Shown here piece by piece: positions 8,376-16,904 of a DNA stretch of 64,000 bases (within the stretch, counting starts at the first letter, position 1; the number at the start of each line of letters is the position of its first letter). A program made the position numbers and the translations under genes. The notes under the pieces are model-generated. The model was not told the origin of the DNA. It worked only from the letters and a program-made list of their open reading frames with translations, and did not search any database. The stretch covers positions 434,001 to 498,000 of the forward strand of contig CAXXUZ010000003.1 of the NCBI GenBank assembly GCA_963667605.2, given 5' to 3'. Source of the stretch: JADLGL01 sp963667605 (GTDB taxonomy: Bacteria; Pseudomonadota; Alphaproteobacteria; Rhizobiales; Kaistiaceae).

Positions 8376-10042
8376 ACCGTCTTGCCGCCCTCCTCGATCG
8401 TCTGGTTCTGGCGCCGCAGCGAAATGTCAAATTGCGGCTGATGGCCGACTATTTCCGCGATACGCCTGACCCCGATCGCGGTTATGCGCTCGCCGCACTC
8501 GCCGGTTCCCTCGCCATCGCCGGCGTCAAGCCGGCAATGCTGAGGGCGCTGATTACCGAGCGGATGGACTCGGTCCTGTTCGGCTATTCATACGATTATG
8601 TCGGCGATCTCGCCGAGACGATCGCGCTCGCCTGGCCGGAAAACCACGCCGCTCTCGAAGAAGCCGTCCGCGACCCTTTGGCTCGGCCTTCCGCTGGCCA
8701 AGCGGAAGGTGATGTTGCCGCGAGCGCGCCGTCGCTTGGCGCGATCGTCGAACGGCTGCAGCGCGCCTCGCGGCTTGAAGGGCCTCGGCTGATGGAGCGC
8801 TGGCTCGACCAGCTCGATCCGACCGGCCGATGGGGCCTGATCAAGCTGGTCACCGGCGGCCTCAGGGTCGGCGTCTCAGCCCGGCTCGCCAAACAAGCGC
8901 TGGCGGATTTCGGGGGCAAGACGGTAAGCGAGATCGAGGAGCTGTGGCACGGACTGAGGCCGCCCTATCGCCACTTGTTTGCTTGGCTTGAAGGCAATGG
9001 CCCGAAGCCGCTATCAAATTCACCGGCCCCATTCCGGCCGGTGATGCTCTCGCATGCGATCGCCGAAGGTGAACTGGCGGAGATCACGCCCAACGTGTTC
9101 GCCGCTGAGTGGAAGTGGGACGGCATCCGCGTCCAAGCGGTCGCCGAGGGCGACGTCAGGCGGCTCTACTCGCGCAACGGCGAAGAGATCTCCAAGGCCT
9201 TCCCCGACATCATCGAGTCGCTCGATTTCGAGGGTACGATCGACGGCGAAGTGCTGATCGGCTGGCCGAGCACGACCGGCATGACACTGGGGACATTCGG
9301 CGACCTCCAACAAAGGCTCAACCGAAAGACGGTTTCGGCGAAGCTGCTCGATAGCCATCCTGCATTCATCCGCGCCTATGATTGTCTGATCGACGGGAGC
9401 GAGGATATTCGGCACCTGCCGTTCCGTGACAGGCGCCAGCGTCTGGAGTTGTTGCTGGCGGGTGCCGATCCCGGCCGGTTCGATTTGTCGCCGTTGGTTG
9501 CGTTTGGCGACACCGCTGATTTAATCGAACTTCGGGCCGCGCCGCCCGAGCCAGTGATCGAAGGATTGATGCTGAAGCGGTGGGATTCGACCTATGAAGC
9601 CGGTCGCCCGACGGGACCCTGGTTCAAATGGAAGCGCGACCCACACATTATCGATGCGGTGCTAATGTATGCCCAGCGCGGTCACGGCAGGCGGTCATCC
9701 TATTATTCGGACTACACTTTCGGCGTCTGGCGCGGTGGACCCGCTGGCGACGAATTGGTGCCAGTTGGTAAGGCCTATTTCGGCTTCACCGACGATGAAC
9801 TAGTCGAGATCGATCGCTTCGTCCGCAACAACACGATCGACCGATTCGGACCGGTCCGGGAAGTGGTGCATCAAGCCGATGCCGGCCTGGTATTTGAGAT
9901 TGCGTTCGAAGGCCTCAATCGCTCGACCCGTCACAAATCGGGAATCGCGATGCGGTTCCCGCGGATCTCGCGGCTCCGTTGGGACAAGCCGCCAGGCGAA
10001 GCCGACCGTCTAGAGGCCCTGGAAGCGCTGATGCGGCACTGA
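8372..10042 (+). CDS. ATP-dependent DNA ligase (cisplatin-damage-response type)
   Basis: The protein has 556 residues in three parts: an N-terminal helical DNA-binding domain (1-200), the adenylation domain with catalytic Lys248 in EWKWDGIRVQ, followed by LYSRNGEEI, GTIDGEVL and PVIEGLMLKRWDSTYEAG, and an OB-fold with FKWKRDP. This class travels with an MBL-fold exonuclease and is implicated in repair of crosslinks and breaks, independent of the replicative NAD-dependent ligase. The GTG start at 8372 overlaps the exonuclease stop by four bases, suggesting coupled translation. Confidence 0.94.
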   Translation: MNRLAALLDRLVLAPQRNVKLRLMADYFRDTPDPDRGYALAALAGSLAIAGVKPAMLRALITERMDSVLFGYSYDYVGDLAETIALAWPENHAALEEAVRDPLARPSAGQAEGDVAASAPSLGAIVERLQRASRLEGPRLMERWLDQLDPTGRWGLIKLVTGGLRVGVSARLAKQALADFGGKTVSEIEELWHGLRPPYRHLFAWLEGNGPKPLSNSPAPFRPVMLSHAIAEGELAEITPNVFAAEWKWDGIRVQAVAEGDVRRLYSRNGEEISKAFPDIIESLDFEGTIDGEVLIGWPSTTGMTLGTFGDLQQRLNRKTVSAKLLDSHPAFIRAYDCLIDGSEDIRHLPFRDRRQRLELLLAGADPGRFDLSPLVAFGDTADLIELRAAPPEPVIEGLMLKRWDSTYEAGRPTGPWFKWKRDPHIIDAVLMYAQRGHGRRSSYYSDYTFGVWRGGPAGDELVPVGKAYFGFTDDELVEIDRFVRNNTIDRFGPVREVVHQADAGLVFEIAFEGLNRSTRHKSGIAMRFPRISRLRWDKPPGEADRLEALEALMRH

Positions 10043-10108
10043 TCGCGTGGCGCGCCTTGTCTCGTCCACACTGAGCGACAATGCTACACGCGGATTTTCA
10101 CGGGGCCG

Positions 10109-10828
10109 ATGATGAGCGATATTGATGACCAAGCGATCGATGCCGTGCGCGCGAAGCGGTTCGAGGCTGGTCGGCTGCTGTTCGCAAAGCAGTGGCGGTT
10201 CATCCTCGGCGTCGCTCGCCCCGATGGTTTGCCACCGGTCGAGGGGATCGAAATCGCCTTTGCCGGTCGGTCCAATGTCGGCAAATCATCGCTGATCAAT
10301 GCCCTCGTCGGTCAAAAAGGCCTGGCTCGCACCTCCAACACGCCAGGGCGGACTCGCGAGCTCAATTTGTTCATTGCAGATCCCGGACTGACTATTGTCG
10401 ACATGCCCGGTTATGGCTATGCCCGCGCCAGCAAGTCGGCGTCCGCTGCATGGAACCGGCTGATCCTCGATTATCTGCGCGGCCGGCCGAACCTACGCCG
10501 GGTCTACCTTTTGATCGACAGCCGGCGCGGGATCAAAGCTAATGACGAGAAGGTGCTGGAGTTGCTCGACCAGGTGGCGGTTTCTTATCAGATCGTCCTC
10601 ACCAAGACAGACGAGCTGGATCAGAGCGAACTGGCCGCGGTGACCGGTCGCACCGCTGTATCGCTTTCCAGGCGGCCGGCGGCGCATCCGCGGGTCGTCG
10701 CTACATCGGCCGAAACCGGCCACGGAATTGCTGATCTTCGCGCCGAAATCGCAGCGCTCAAGGGCTATTCGACATCGTCGGCGGTGCCCCCTTCGCCACC
10801 GTCTTCCTCGACCACTGGGATCGCATAG
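10109..10828 (+). CDS. engB: Ribosome biogenesis GTP-binding protein EngB (YsxC/YihA)
   Basis: A small GTPase of 239 residues with all G motifs: GRSNVGKSSLINAL (G1), TSNTPGRTRELN (G2), DMPGYGYA (G3), TKTDEL (G4) and ATSAETGHG (G5). EngB helps assemble the large ribosomal subunit. ATG codons at 10109 and 10112 are equally good starts. The last 20 residues are Ser/Pro-rich and overlap, tail to tail, the end of yacG on the other strand by 64 bases, an unusually deep convergent overlap. Confidence 0.95.
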   Translation: MMSDIDDQAIDAVRAKRFEAGRLLFAKQWRFILGVARPDGLPPVEGIEIAFAGRSNVGKSSLINALVGQKGLARTSNTPGRTRELNLFIADPGLTIVDMPGYGYARASKSASAAWNRLILDYLRGRPNLRRVYLLIDSRRGIKANDEKVLELLDQVAVSYQIVLTKTDELDQSELAAVTGRTAVSLSRRPAAHPRVVATSAETGHGIADLRAEIAALKGYSTSSAVPPSPPSSSTTGIA

Positions 10829-10974
10829 CCGCGGGAGAACCAACGATTGAGATCGCGGTCGCGGCAACGTTCGGAGCAATGGGAAAAAGTCGCTCGCGAC
10901 GAAGATTGGCCGCAGACTGGGCACGCACGAACCGGCCGCAGCCGCACCGCCTCGTTGTCCTTCGCTTCGGTCAT
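10765..10974 (-). CDS. yacG: DNA gyrase inhibitor YacG
   Basis: A 69-residue zinc-binding protein. The four cysteines lie in CPVCGQ and FSHCSERCRDRDLNRWFSRGY, the full YacG signature. E. coli YacG binds GyrB and blocks DNA binding by gyrase. I chose the ATG at 10974 because it overlaps the maf stop codon as ATGA; an in-frame start eight codons upstream also exists. The acidic C-terminal tail (VVEEDGGEGG) is antisense to the engB tail. Confidence 0.92.
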   Translation of the reverse strand: MTEAKDNEAVRLRPVRACPVCGQSSSRATFSHCSERCRDRDLNRWFSRGYAIPVVEEDGGEGGTADDVE

Positions 10975-11603
10975 CCCACCGTTGCTCCGGTGATCCAATT
11001 TCGGCGTAGCGAAAAGCCCTCGCCGATCAGGAGCGCCACCGTCTCCGTCAACGGCAGGCCGACAACGTTACTGTAGGAACCAATCAGTCGTATTACGAAA
11101 CATGCGGCGATCCCTTGGATGGCGTAACCGCCGGCCTTGCCGCGCCATTCTCCGGAGCCGACGTAGTACTCCTTGTCCTCGGCCGAGAGGCGCTTGAACC
11201 TGACGCGAGTCTCGACCAAGCGCTGGCGGAGCTTTCCGGCAGGGGTCGACAATACGACCGCGGTGTAAACGCGATGGCCGCGCCCGGAGAGAAGCCGCAA
11301 ACACTCCTCCGCCGTCTCCAAAGTCTGGGCCTCGGGCAACACCCGACGGCCGACGGCAACAACGGTGTCGGCGGCCAGGATATAGCACCCCGCCAGCTCC
11401 TCATCGGATTCGGCCGTCGCTCGCGTGGCCTCCGCCTTCTCCCGCGCCAGCCGAGCGGCAAGATTGCGCGGCACCTCTCCACGCCGAGGTGTCTCATCGA
11501 TCGCGCTGGGGGCGATGTGGTCCGGTTCGGCGCCAACCTGCGCAAGCAACTGCAACCGGCGCGGCGACCCCGAAGCCAGAATCAGCTTGTTGCGCGCAGT
11601 CAT
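10971..11603 (-). CDS. maf: Maf-like nucleotide pyrophosphatase
   Basis: The 210-residue protein opens with the Maf signature LILASGSPRRLQLLAQVG and carries AARLAREKAEA, LAADTVV and the GKAGGYAIQG motif. Maf/YhdE proteins hydrolyse non-canonical or canonical nucleoside triphosphates to monophosphates, and overproduction can disturb septation. It is followed by yacG with a four-base overlap and preceded by infA at 43 bases, the usual alphaproteobacterial order. Confidence 0.93.
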   Translation of the reverse strand: MTARNKLILASGSPRRLQLLAQVGAEPDHIAPSAIDETPRRGEVPRNLAARLAREKAEATRATAESDEELAGCYILAADTVVAVGRRVLPEAQTLETAEECLRLLSGRGHRVYTAVVLSTPAGKLRQRLVETRVRFKRLSAEDKEYYVGSGEWRGKAGGYAIQGIAACFVIRLIGSYSNVVGLPLTETVALLIGEGFSLRRNWITGATVG

Positions 11604-11645
11604 GGGCGATTGAGATGGAGCCGCAATGGCCCGCCCTGCCTCAGG

Positions 11646-11864
11646 CTATTTGAACCTATAGGTGATCCGACCTTTGGTCAGATCATACGGAGTCATCTCC
11701 ACCAGCACCTTGTCGCCGGCTAGCACGCGAATGCGATTCTTGCGCATCCGGCCAGCGGTGTGAGCGATGATCTCGTGGTCGTTCTCCAACTTCACGCGGA
11801 ACGTGGCATTGGGCAGCAGTTCAGTGACGACACCGGGAAACTCAATGATCTCTTCTTTAGGCAT
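11646..11864 (-). CDS. infA: Translation initiation factor IF-1
   Basis: A 72-residue S1/OB-fold protein, exactly the family length: MPKEEIIEFPGVVTELLPN at the start, then HTAGRMRKNRIRVLAGDKV and a YDLTKGRITYRFK end. IF-1 binds the ribosomal A site during initiation. It heads the infA-maf-yacG group. The spacer to hisD (11865-12041) holds a run of ten C residues at 11942-11951 and no recognisable gene. Confidence 0.97.
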   Translation of the reverse strand: MPKEEIIEFPGVVTELLPNATFRVKLENDHEIIAHTAGRMRKNRIRVLAGDKVLVEMTPYDLTKGRITYRFK

Positions 11865-12041
11865 TCATATCCTGAAAGGCGCTCCGCAAGGTTGGCGGAC
11901 CGTAGAGGATTGCGATCGGGATGTGAACCGTCGAAAATCGTCCCCCCCCCCGACGCGCGCGGCCCGCGCCACGGCCGATCTCGATATGGTGCCCGAATCT
12001 ACCTTCGACCAAAAATGCTGCTCGTTCGGTGATTTTCCCGG

Positions 12042-13331
12042 TCAGGGATTGAGTCGGATCGTGACCGAGCGAGCATGGGCGTCAAGTCCTTCGGCCTCCG
12101 CCAGCGCCACCGCCGTCGGTCCGAGCGCCAGCAGTTGCTCCGGGCCGCAACGCAGGATCGAGGTCCGTTTCATGAAGTCAAGCACCGACAATCCTGAGGA
12201 AAAGCGGGCCGCCCGCGCCGTAGGCAGCACATGGTTCGATCCAGCGACATAATCGCCGATCGCCTCGGGCGTGTAAGCGCCTAGGAAAATCGCACCGGCG
12301 TTGGTGATCCGCTCGGCCAGGGACTCTGGATCGGCGACATGCAACTCGACATGCTCGGCCGCAATCCGATTGGCTAGTTCGGCAGCCTCCAGCATTGATC
12401 TAACCACAATTACCGCGCCGTGCCGCTGCCAACTCTCATGAGCGGTCGCCACCCGTGACAATGTCTTCATCTGGCCGGCGACCGCCGCCTCGACGGCGTC
12501 GGCAAGACCGGTGGAATCGGTCACGAGAATCGATTGCGCCGCAACATCATGTTCGGCCTGGGCCATGAGATCGATCGCAATCCAGTCGGGATTGCTGTCG
12601 CCATCGGCGATGATCAGGATCTCGGATGGGCCAGCAATCGCGTCGATCCCCACCGCGCCGAACACCTGCCGCTTGGCCTCGGCAACATAGGCGTTGCCCG
12701 GGCCGACGATCTTGTCCACGGGCCGGATGGTTTCGGTTCCGTACGCCAGCGCAGCCACAGCCTGAGCTCCGCCGACACGATAGATCTCGTCGATCCCGGC
12801 TATCCCCGCTGCCGCGAGCACCAGCGGGTTGAGCTCTCCCTCGGGCGCCGGCACCACCATTGCGATCCGCTGGACGCCGGCAATCCTTGCCGGCAACGCA
12901 TTCATCAGTACCGAACTCGGATAAGCGGCTGTGCCGCCGGGCACGTAGAGGCCGACGGCGTCGATCGGCGTCCATCGCCCCCCGAGTTTGACACCAGCGG
13001 CGTCGGTGTAGGTTTCGTCCTTCGGCAGTTGGCGACGGTGGTGAGATTCGATCCTCTGCTTGGCGAAGGCAAGGGCTTCGAGCGCCGCTGCTGGCGCGGC
13101 CGATGCCGCGGCGGCAAGTTCCGCCGCCGACACAAGCAGCCCGTCCACGCTCGCTTCAAAGCGATCGAGTTTCGTGGTGTGTTCGATCAGCGCTCGATCG
13201 CCGGCGCGTCTCACGTCGGCGATTATCGCAGACACCTTGGCCTCGATTTCGGCGGCCGGTCCGCGCCGCGCCAGCAGCTCGTTGAATCGATCCTGGAAGT
13301 CGGCCTGAGTGCGATCCAGCCGGACGGACAT
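12042..13331 (-). CDS. hisD: Histidinol dehydrogenase
   Basis: The 429-residue enzyme catalyses the last two steps of histidine biosynthesis, oxidising L-histidinol to L-histidine with NAD+. Conserved segments include GLYVPGGTAAYPSSVLMNALPA, VGGAQAVAALAYGTETI, KIVGPGNAYVAEAKR, the substrate/zinc region MAQAEHD and the C-terminal SGLSVLDFMKRTSI. The length is normal for the family. It lies 28 bases downstream of the DUF2948 gene, and the order murA-DUF2948-hisD is common in alphaproteobacteria. Confidence 0.96.
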   Translation of the reverse strand: MSVRLDRTQADFQDRFNELLARRGPAAEIEAKVSAIIADVRRAGDRALIEHTTKLDRFEASVDGLLVSAAELAAAASAAPAAALEALAFAKQRIESHHRRQLPKDETYTDAAGVKLGGRWTPIDAVGLYVPGGTAAYPSSVLMNALPARIAGVQRIAMVVPAPEGELNPLVLAAAGIAGIDEIYRVGGAQAVAALAYGTETIRPVDKIVGPGNAYVAEAKRQVFGAVGIDAIAGPSEILIIADGDSNPDWIAIDLMAQAEHDVAAQSILVTDSTGLADAVEAAVAGQMKTLSRVATAHESWQRHGAVIVVRSMLEAAELANRIAAEHVELHVADPESLAERITNAGAIFLGAYTPEAIGDYVAGSNHVLPTARAARFSSGLSVLDFMKRTSILRCGPEQLLALGPTAVALAEAEGLDAHARSVTIRLNP

Positions 13332-13359
13332 TGTTCACACCCTCATACTGGGTGAAATC

Positions 13360-13842
13360 TCAATCGGAAGCGTTGCTCGCGGAAGCCTCGCTATCGGCCG
13401 TGTCATGCGCCAGCTTGGCTTTCGTCTGCCATGCGGCACCGAGATCAGCAAGCTGGGCCTCAATACATTCGACACTCAGCCGAATTTCGCCGCCACCGGC
13501 AAAGAGAAGCCGAACCTCGCCAGCAGGAGCGTCCGACAGCACGAACTCGACCGCGAGAATCTCCATGATGGCATCGCCCGCCAAACGATCGATGCCGGTC
13601 GACTTCACTGCAATGACCCGGTCGAAATGCATCGCCGCCCGGCGCCGCTGAAAGGGACGCTTGCGACCGCCGTCGCCGGCAGCCTCCCAAGCGAACCGGT
13701 TCATCGCCAACGCGAAGCGATGGCGCGCCGGGCTCCACGACAAATCGCCGGTGCGCAGCACCGCGTCCTGAATATGGGCCGAGATTACCACCAGGTCTTC
13801 GGCATCGAGAGCCGCAAGTTTCAGGGGCGCTGCTGGTTGCAT
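13360..13842 (-). CDS. DUF2948 family protein
   Basis: This 160-residue protein begins LKLAALDAEDLVVISAHIQDAVL and includes a RFALAMNRFAWE segment and RVIAVKSTGIDR. These match DUF2948, an alphaproteobacterial family almost always found between murA and hisD. The C-terminal 25 residues are low-complexity (Ala, Ser, Asp). No catalytic motif is apparent and no function is established; position suggests a housekeeping role. Confidence 0.85.
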   Translation of the reverse strand: MQPAAPLKLAALDAEDLVVISAHIQDAVLRTGDLSWSPARHRFALAMNRFAWEAAGDGGRKRPFQRRRAAMHFDRVIAVKSTGIDRLAGDAIMEILAVEFVLSDAPAGEVRLLFAGGGEIRLSVECIEAQLADLGAAWQTKAKLAHDTADSEASASNASD

Positions 13843-13916
13843 GTGTGTCGATCGATCGCACTATTTCCGGGCTCCGCTCAGTTAGTGGCCCCCGGCGTTT
13901 ACTTCAACTCCACCAA

Positions 13917-15206
13917 TCAGGCTGCCACACGCTCAATTTCGGCACCGCAACGACCGAGCTTCTCCTCCAGCCGTTCGAAACCGCGATCGAGGTGATAGAC
14001 TCGGTTGACCGTTGTTCGGCCTTCGGCGGCGAGCCCGGCAATGACCAGCGACACCGAAGCGCGTAGATCGGTGGCCATCACTTGCGCGCCCCTGAGACGG
14101 CCAACGCCGGACACCGTGGCAATCTGGCCATCGAGGTGAATATCGGCGCCGAGCCGGGCCAGTTCCTGGACGTGCATGAAGCGGTTCTCGAAAATAGTCT
14201 CGCGGATCGTCGAAGTGCCTTCGGCGATGCTGACCAGCGCCATTAGCTGCGCTTGCAAATCCGTCGGAAATCCCGGGAACGGCTCTGTCGTGATGTCCAC
14301 CGGCAAGAGATCGGAGCCGTTCCGTGTCACCCGAACTCCTTCATTGGTGATCTCGATGCCAGCGCCAATTCGGCGAAGCGTCGCCAACGGCGCCTCAAGC
14401 AAATCGGCGCGTGCGCCCTCTAGCAGGACGTCGCCGCCAGTCATCGCTGCGGCAAAGGCATAGGTGCCGGATTCGATGCGATCGGGAAGGACGGAATGGC
14501 ACGCGCCGCTAAGGCGATCGACGCCTTCAACTCGAATGGTGGAACTTCCGGCGCCTTCGATCTCGGCGCCCATCTTATTAAGGCAGGCAGCCAGATCGGC
14601 CACTTCCGGCTCGCGGGCGGCATTTTCGATGATGGTTTCGCCGCGGGCAAGGCTTGCCGCCATCAATGCGACATGAGTGGCACCAACCGTCACCCGCGGA
14701 AACTTGATGCGGCCACCGCGAAGGCCGCGTGGCGCGGCCGCCAGGACGTATCCGCCGTCAATGTCAATCTCAGCGCCGAGCTGGCGTAAGGTATCGATGA
14801 AGAAATCCACCGGCCGGGTGCCAATGGCGCAACCGCCGGGCAGCGACACCTTGGCCACCCCGGCGCGGGCAAGCAGCGGCCCAACCACCCAAAAGCTGGC
14901 GCGCATCCGCGACACCAAATCATAAGGCGCGGTGGTGTCGACGATCTCGCGCGCGCAGAGATGCAGGGTCTCACCGGTGGGGGTATCTTGACCGGCGCGC
15001 TTGCCGTCGACCGAATGATCGACGCCATGATTGCCGAGAATGCGTTTGAGGAGCGCGACATCGGCGAGCCGCGGTACGTTTTCGAGCGTCAGGGTGTCTT
15101 CGGTCAGGAGGCTAGCGATCATCAACGGCAGGGCCGCGTTCTTGGCCCCGGAAACGGCAATGCGGCCGTTGAGCCGCGTCCCGCCGGTGATCCTAATTTG
15201 ATCCAA
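13917..15206 (-). CDS. murA: UDP-N-acetylglucosamine 1-carboxyvinyltransferase MurA
   Basis: The 429-residue enzyme transfers enolpyruvate from PEP to UDP-GlcNAc, the first committed step of peptidoglycan synthesis. Visible signatures are ITGGTRLNGRIAVSGAKNAALPLM at the N-terminus, the catalytic cysteine in LPGGCAIGTRPVD (so the enzyme should be fosfomycin-sensitive rather than the Asp-type), and FPTDLQAQ. No frame problem is seen. Confidence 0.97.
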   Translation of the reverse strand: MDQIRITGGTRLNGRIAVSGAKNAALPLMIASLLTEDTLTLENVPRLADVALLKRILGNHGVDHSVDGKRAGQDTPTGETLHLCAREIVDTTAPYDLVSRMRASFWVVGPLLARAGVAKVSLPGGCAIGTRPVDFFIDTLRQLGAEIDIDGGYVLAAAPRGLRGGRIKFPRVTVGATHVALMAASLARGETIIENAAREPEVADLAACLNKMGAEIEGAGSSTIRVEGVDRLSGACHSVLPDRIESGTYAFAAAMTGGDVLLEGARADLLEAPLATLRRIGAGIEITNEGVRVTRNGSDLLPVDITTEPFPGFPTDLQAQLMALVSIAEGTSTIRETIFENRFMHVQELARLGADIHLDGQIATVSGVGRLRGAQVMATDLRASVSLVIAGLAAEGRTTVNRVYHLDRGFERLEEKLGRCGAEIERVAA

Positions 15207-15416
15207 AAGAACCCCCGCCGCCGAATCGTTGCGCTGTCGACCTCGCCCGCATCTAGGCGGTGATCTGGGCTAACTCAAGGCGAGCTGTGGCCAAGCATCA
15301 TCTTTCTGGGCGAAGGCCGAACCCGACCTCTGGTATCGGCCGAGCTTCGTTCAAGCTAGGGCACTCCGCCAGCGCTTCAATTGCGACCATGGACTTTGGC
15401 GGCAGAGCAGGTCGCG

Positions 15417-15590
15417 TCAGGCTTGCTCCGGCTCCCGCGACTTCCTTGCCTTAGCCCCGCCCGCGATCGTCTTCTCCGTCTCCGTCGCTCTGCGTCGCTT
15501 GAGGTTTCTCCGCAAGGCCTCGGCGAGCCGTTGCCGACGAGCATCGGTCCGGGTTAGCTGTTTCGGATGTGGCTCGGTCTCGTCGCTCAT
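15417..15590 (-). CDS. Small basic protein upstream of murA
   Basis: A 57-residue frame begins with ATG at 15590 (AAGG lies about eight bases upstream) and ends at 15417. The core, RRQRLAEALRRNLKRRR, is an amphipathic, very basic helix. I recall similar short proteins annotated beside murA in other alphaproteobacteria, but cannot name a family. The competing frame on the same strand (15451-15642) has a less protein-like composition. Function unknown. Confidence 0.5.
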   Translation of the reverse strand: MSDETEPHPKQLTRTDARRQRLAEALRRNLKRRRATETEKTIAGGAKARKSREPEQA

Positions 15591-15716
15591 CTCGGCCTTC
15601 GGGTCGGCGATGGTATTGGAAGGAACAATTGAACAAACTCAACGAATTGGGTATCCGTGATCATCGTCGTCAGTCGGTTTGATCTTCAACAAAGATAAAG
15701 CTTTTCGAGAACCCTA

Positions 15717-16858
15717 GTGGATAAAATTTGACGTTTGAATCCCGCGAGGGATTCTCGCCGGGCACGTCGTGTGCGAGTCTGGCGCATGCGGCCAGGAATC
15801 ATCGTCGATGTGAGTACCGCCGACCGTGCTCGTCTCGAAGCGGTCGTTGCGGACCGGAACAGCCGGCAGAAACACGTGTGGCGGGCACGGATCGTCCTTC
15901 TGAGCGGGGATGGTCTCGGCACGGTCGAGATCATTGCACCGGCAAGAGCAAGACAGCGGTTTGGCGTTGGCAGGAGCGCTTCATGCACGAGGGTGTCGAG
16001 GGGTTGCTGCGGGACAAGACGCGACCCTCGCGCGTTCCGCCGCTCGGCCGGGAAATCGCTGACCGCGTCGTCGCGCTGACGCTGAGTGCGCCGCGCCACG
16101 AGGCGACACATTGGACGGCGCCGGCGATGGCCAAGACGGTCGGCATCAGCGTCAGCGCGGTACAGCGCATCTGGCGGGCGCACGGGCTTCAGCCCCACCG
16201 GGTCCGGCAGTTCAAGCTGTCGCGTGACCCGGAGTTCATTCCCAAGCTGCGGGACATCGTCGGCCTTTATGTCGATCCGCCGGCGCACGCCGTTGTCCTG
16301 TCGGTTGACGAGAAGAGCCAGATCCAGGCGCTCGACCGCACCCAACCCGGGCTGCCGATGAAGACGGGATGCGCGGGCACGATGACGCATGACTACAAGC
16401 GGCACGGCACGACCACGCTGTTCGCCGCGCTGAACGTGCTCGAAGGGCGTGTCATCGGCCAGTGCATGCAGCGCCATCGACACCAAGAGTTCATTCGCTT
16501 CCTCAACGCCATCGAGGCCGACGTGCCCGCGGGAAAGCTGGTCCATGTGATCCTCGACAACTACGCCGCCCACAAGCATCCCAAGGTCCGCGGGTGGCTT
16601 ACGTGCCATCCGCGGACCTTCTTCCACTTCACCCCAACATCCTGCTCCTGGCTCAACGCCGTCGAAGGTTTCTTCGCAAAGCTCGCAAAGCAACGTCTCA
16701 AGCGCGGCGTCTTCCACTCGATCGTCGATCTCCAGGCCACCATCAACCGCTTCCTCGAACACACCAACAACGATCCGCAGCCCTTCATCTGGACAAAGGA
16801 TCCCGACAAAATCATCGCCGCTGTCAGACGCGGGCATCAAGCGTTAGATTCCATCCAC
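15717..16858 (+). mobile_element. IS630-family insertion sequence, copy 1 (inactive)
   Basis: The 1142-base element starts GTGGATAAAATTTGACG and ends with the imperfect reverse of that (ATCCAC), flanked on both sides by TA (15715-15716 and 16859-16860), the typical IS630 target duplication. It is nearly identical to copy 2 at 18839-19984 but four bases shorter because five bases near 15935 are replaced by one. It sits 46 bases before the start of the GT39 gene. Confidence 0.92.
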
Positions 16859-16861
16859 TAG
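15735..16861 (+). pseudogene. IS630-family transposase, frameshifted
   Basis: The N-terminal helix-turn-helix region (from MRPGIIVDVS at 15786) is in one frame up to VEII, and the rest (TGKSKTAVWRWQERFM to the C-terminus) is in the next, because of a net four-base loss relative to the intact copy at about 15935. The catalytic residues are still encoded (VDEKSQ, LDNYAAH, NAVEGFF) but no single frame yields the whole protein. One further difference is a Cys for Arg in MKTGCAGT. A composite frame starting at 15728 would give a protein with an unrelated N-terminus; I regard it as fortuitous. Confidence 0.88.
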
Positions 16862-16904
16862 CGCCATGGCGATCAGTTTCGCTTCATCAGATTGCTGAAG
16901 TTAC

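Noticed and set aside
11115..11723. 202-codon plus-strand frame
   Set aside because: It is antisense to maf and infA, both certain.
11942..11951. Run of ten C residues between infA and hisD
   Set aside because: Possible phase-variable tract, but it lies outside any gene and no promoter could be tied to it; may also be a sequencing artefact.
15728..16861. 377-codon continuous frame in IS630 copy 1 that looks like a full transposase
   Set aside because: The first 70 residues are a shifted reading unrelated to the intact copy; the apparent intact length is accidental.
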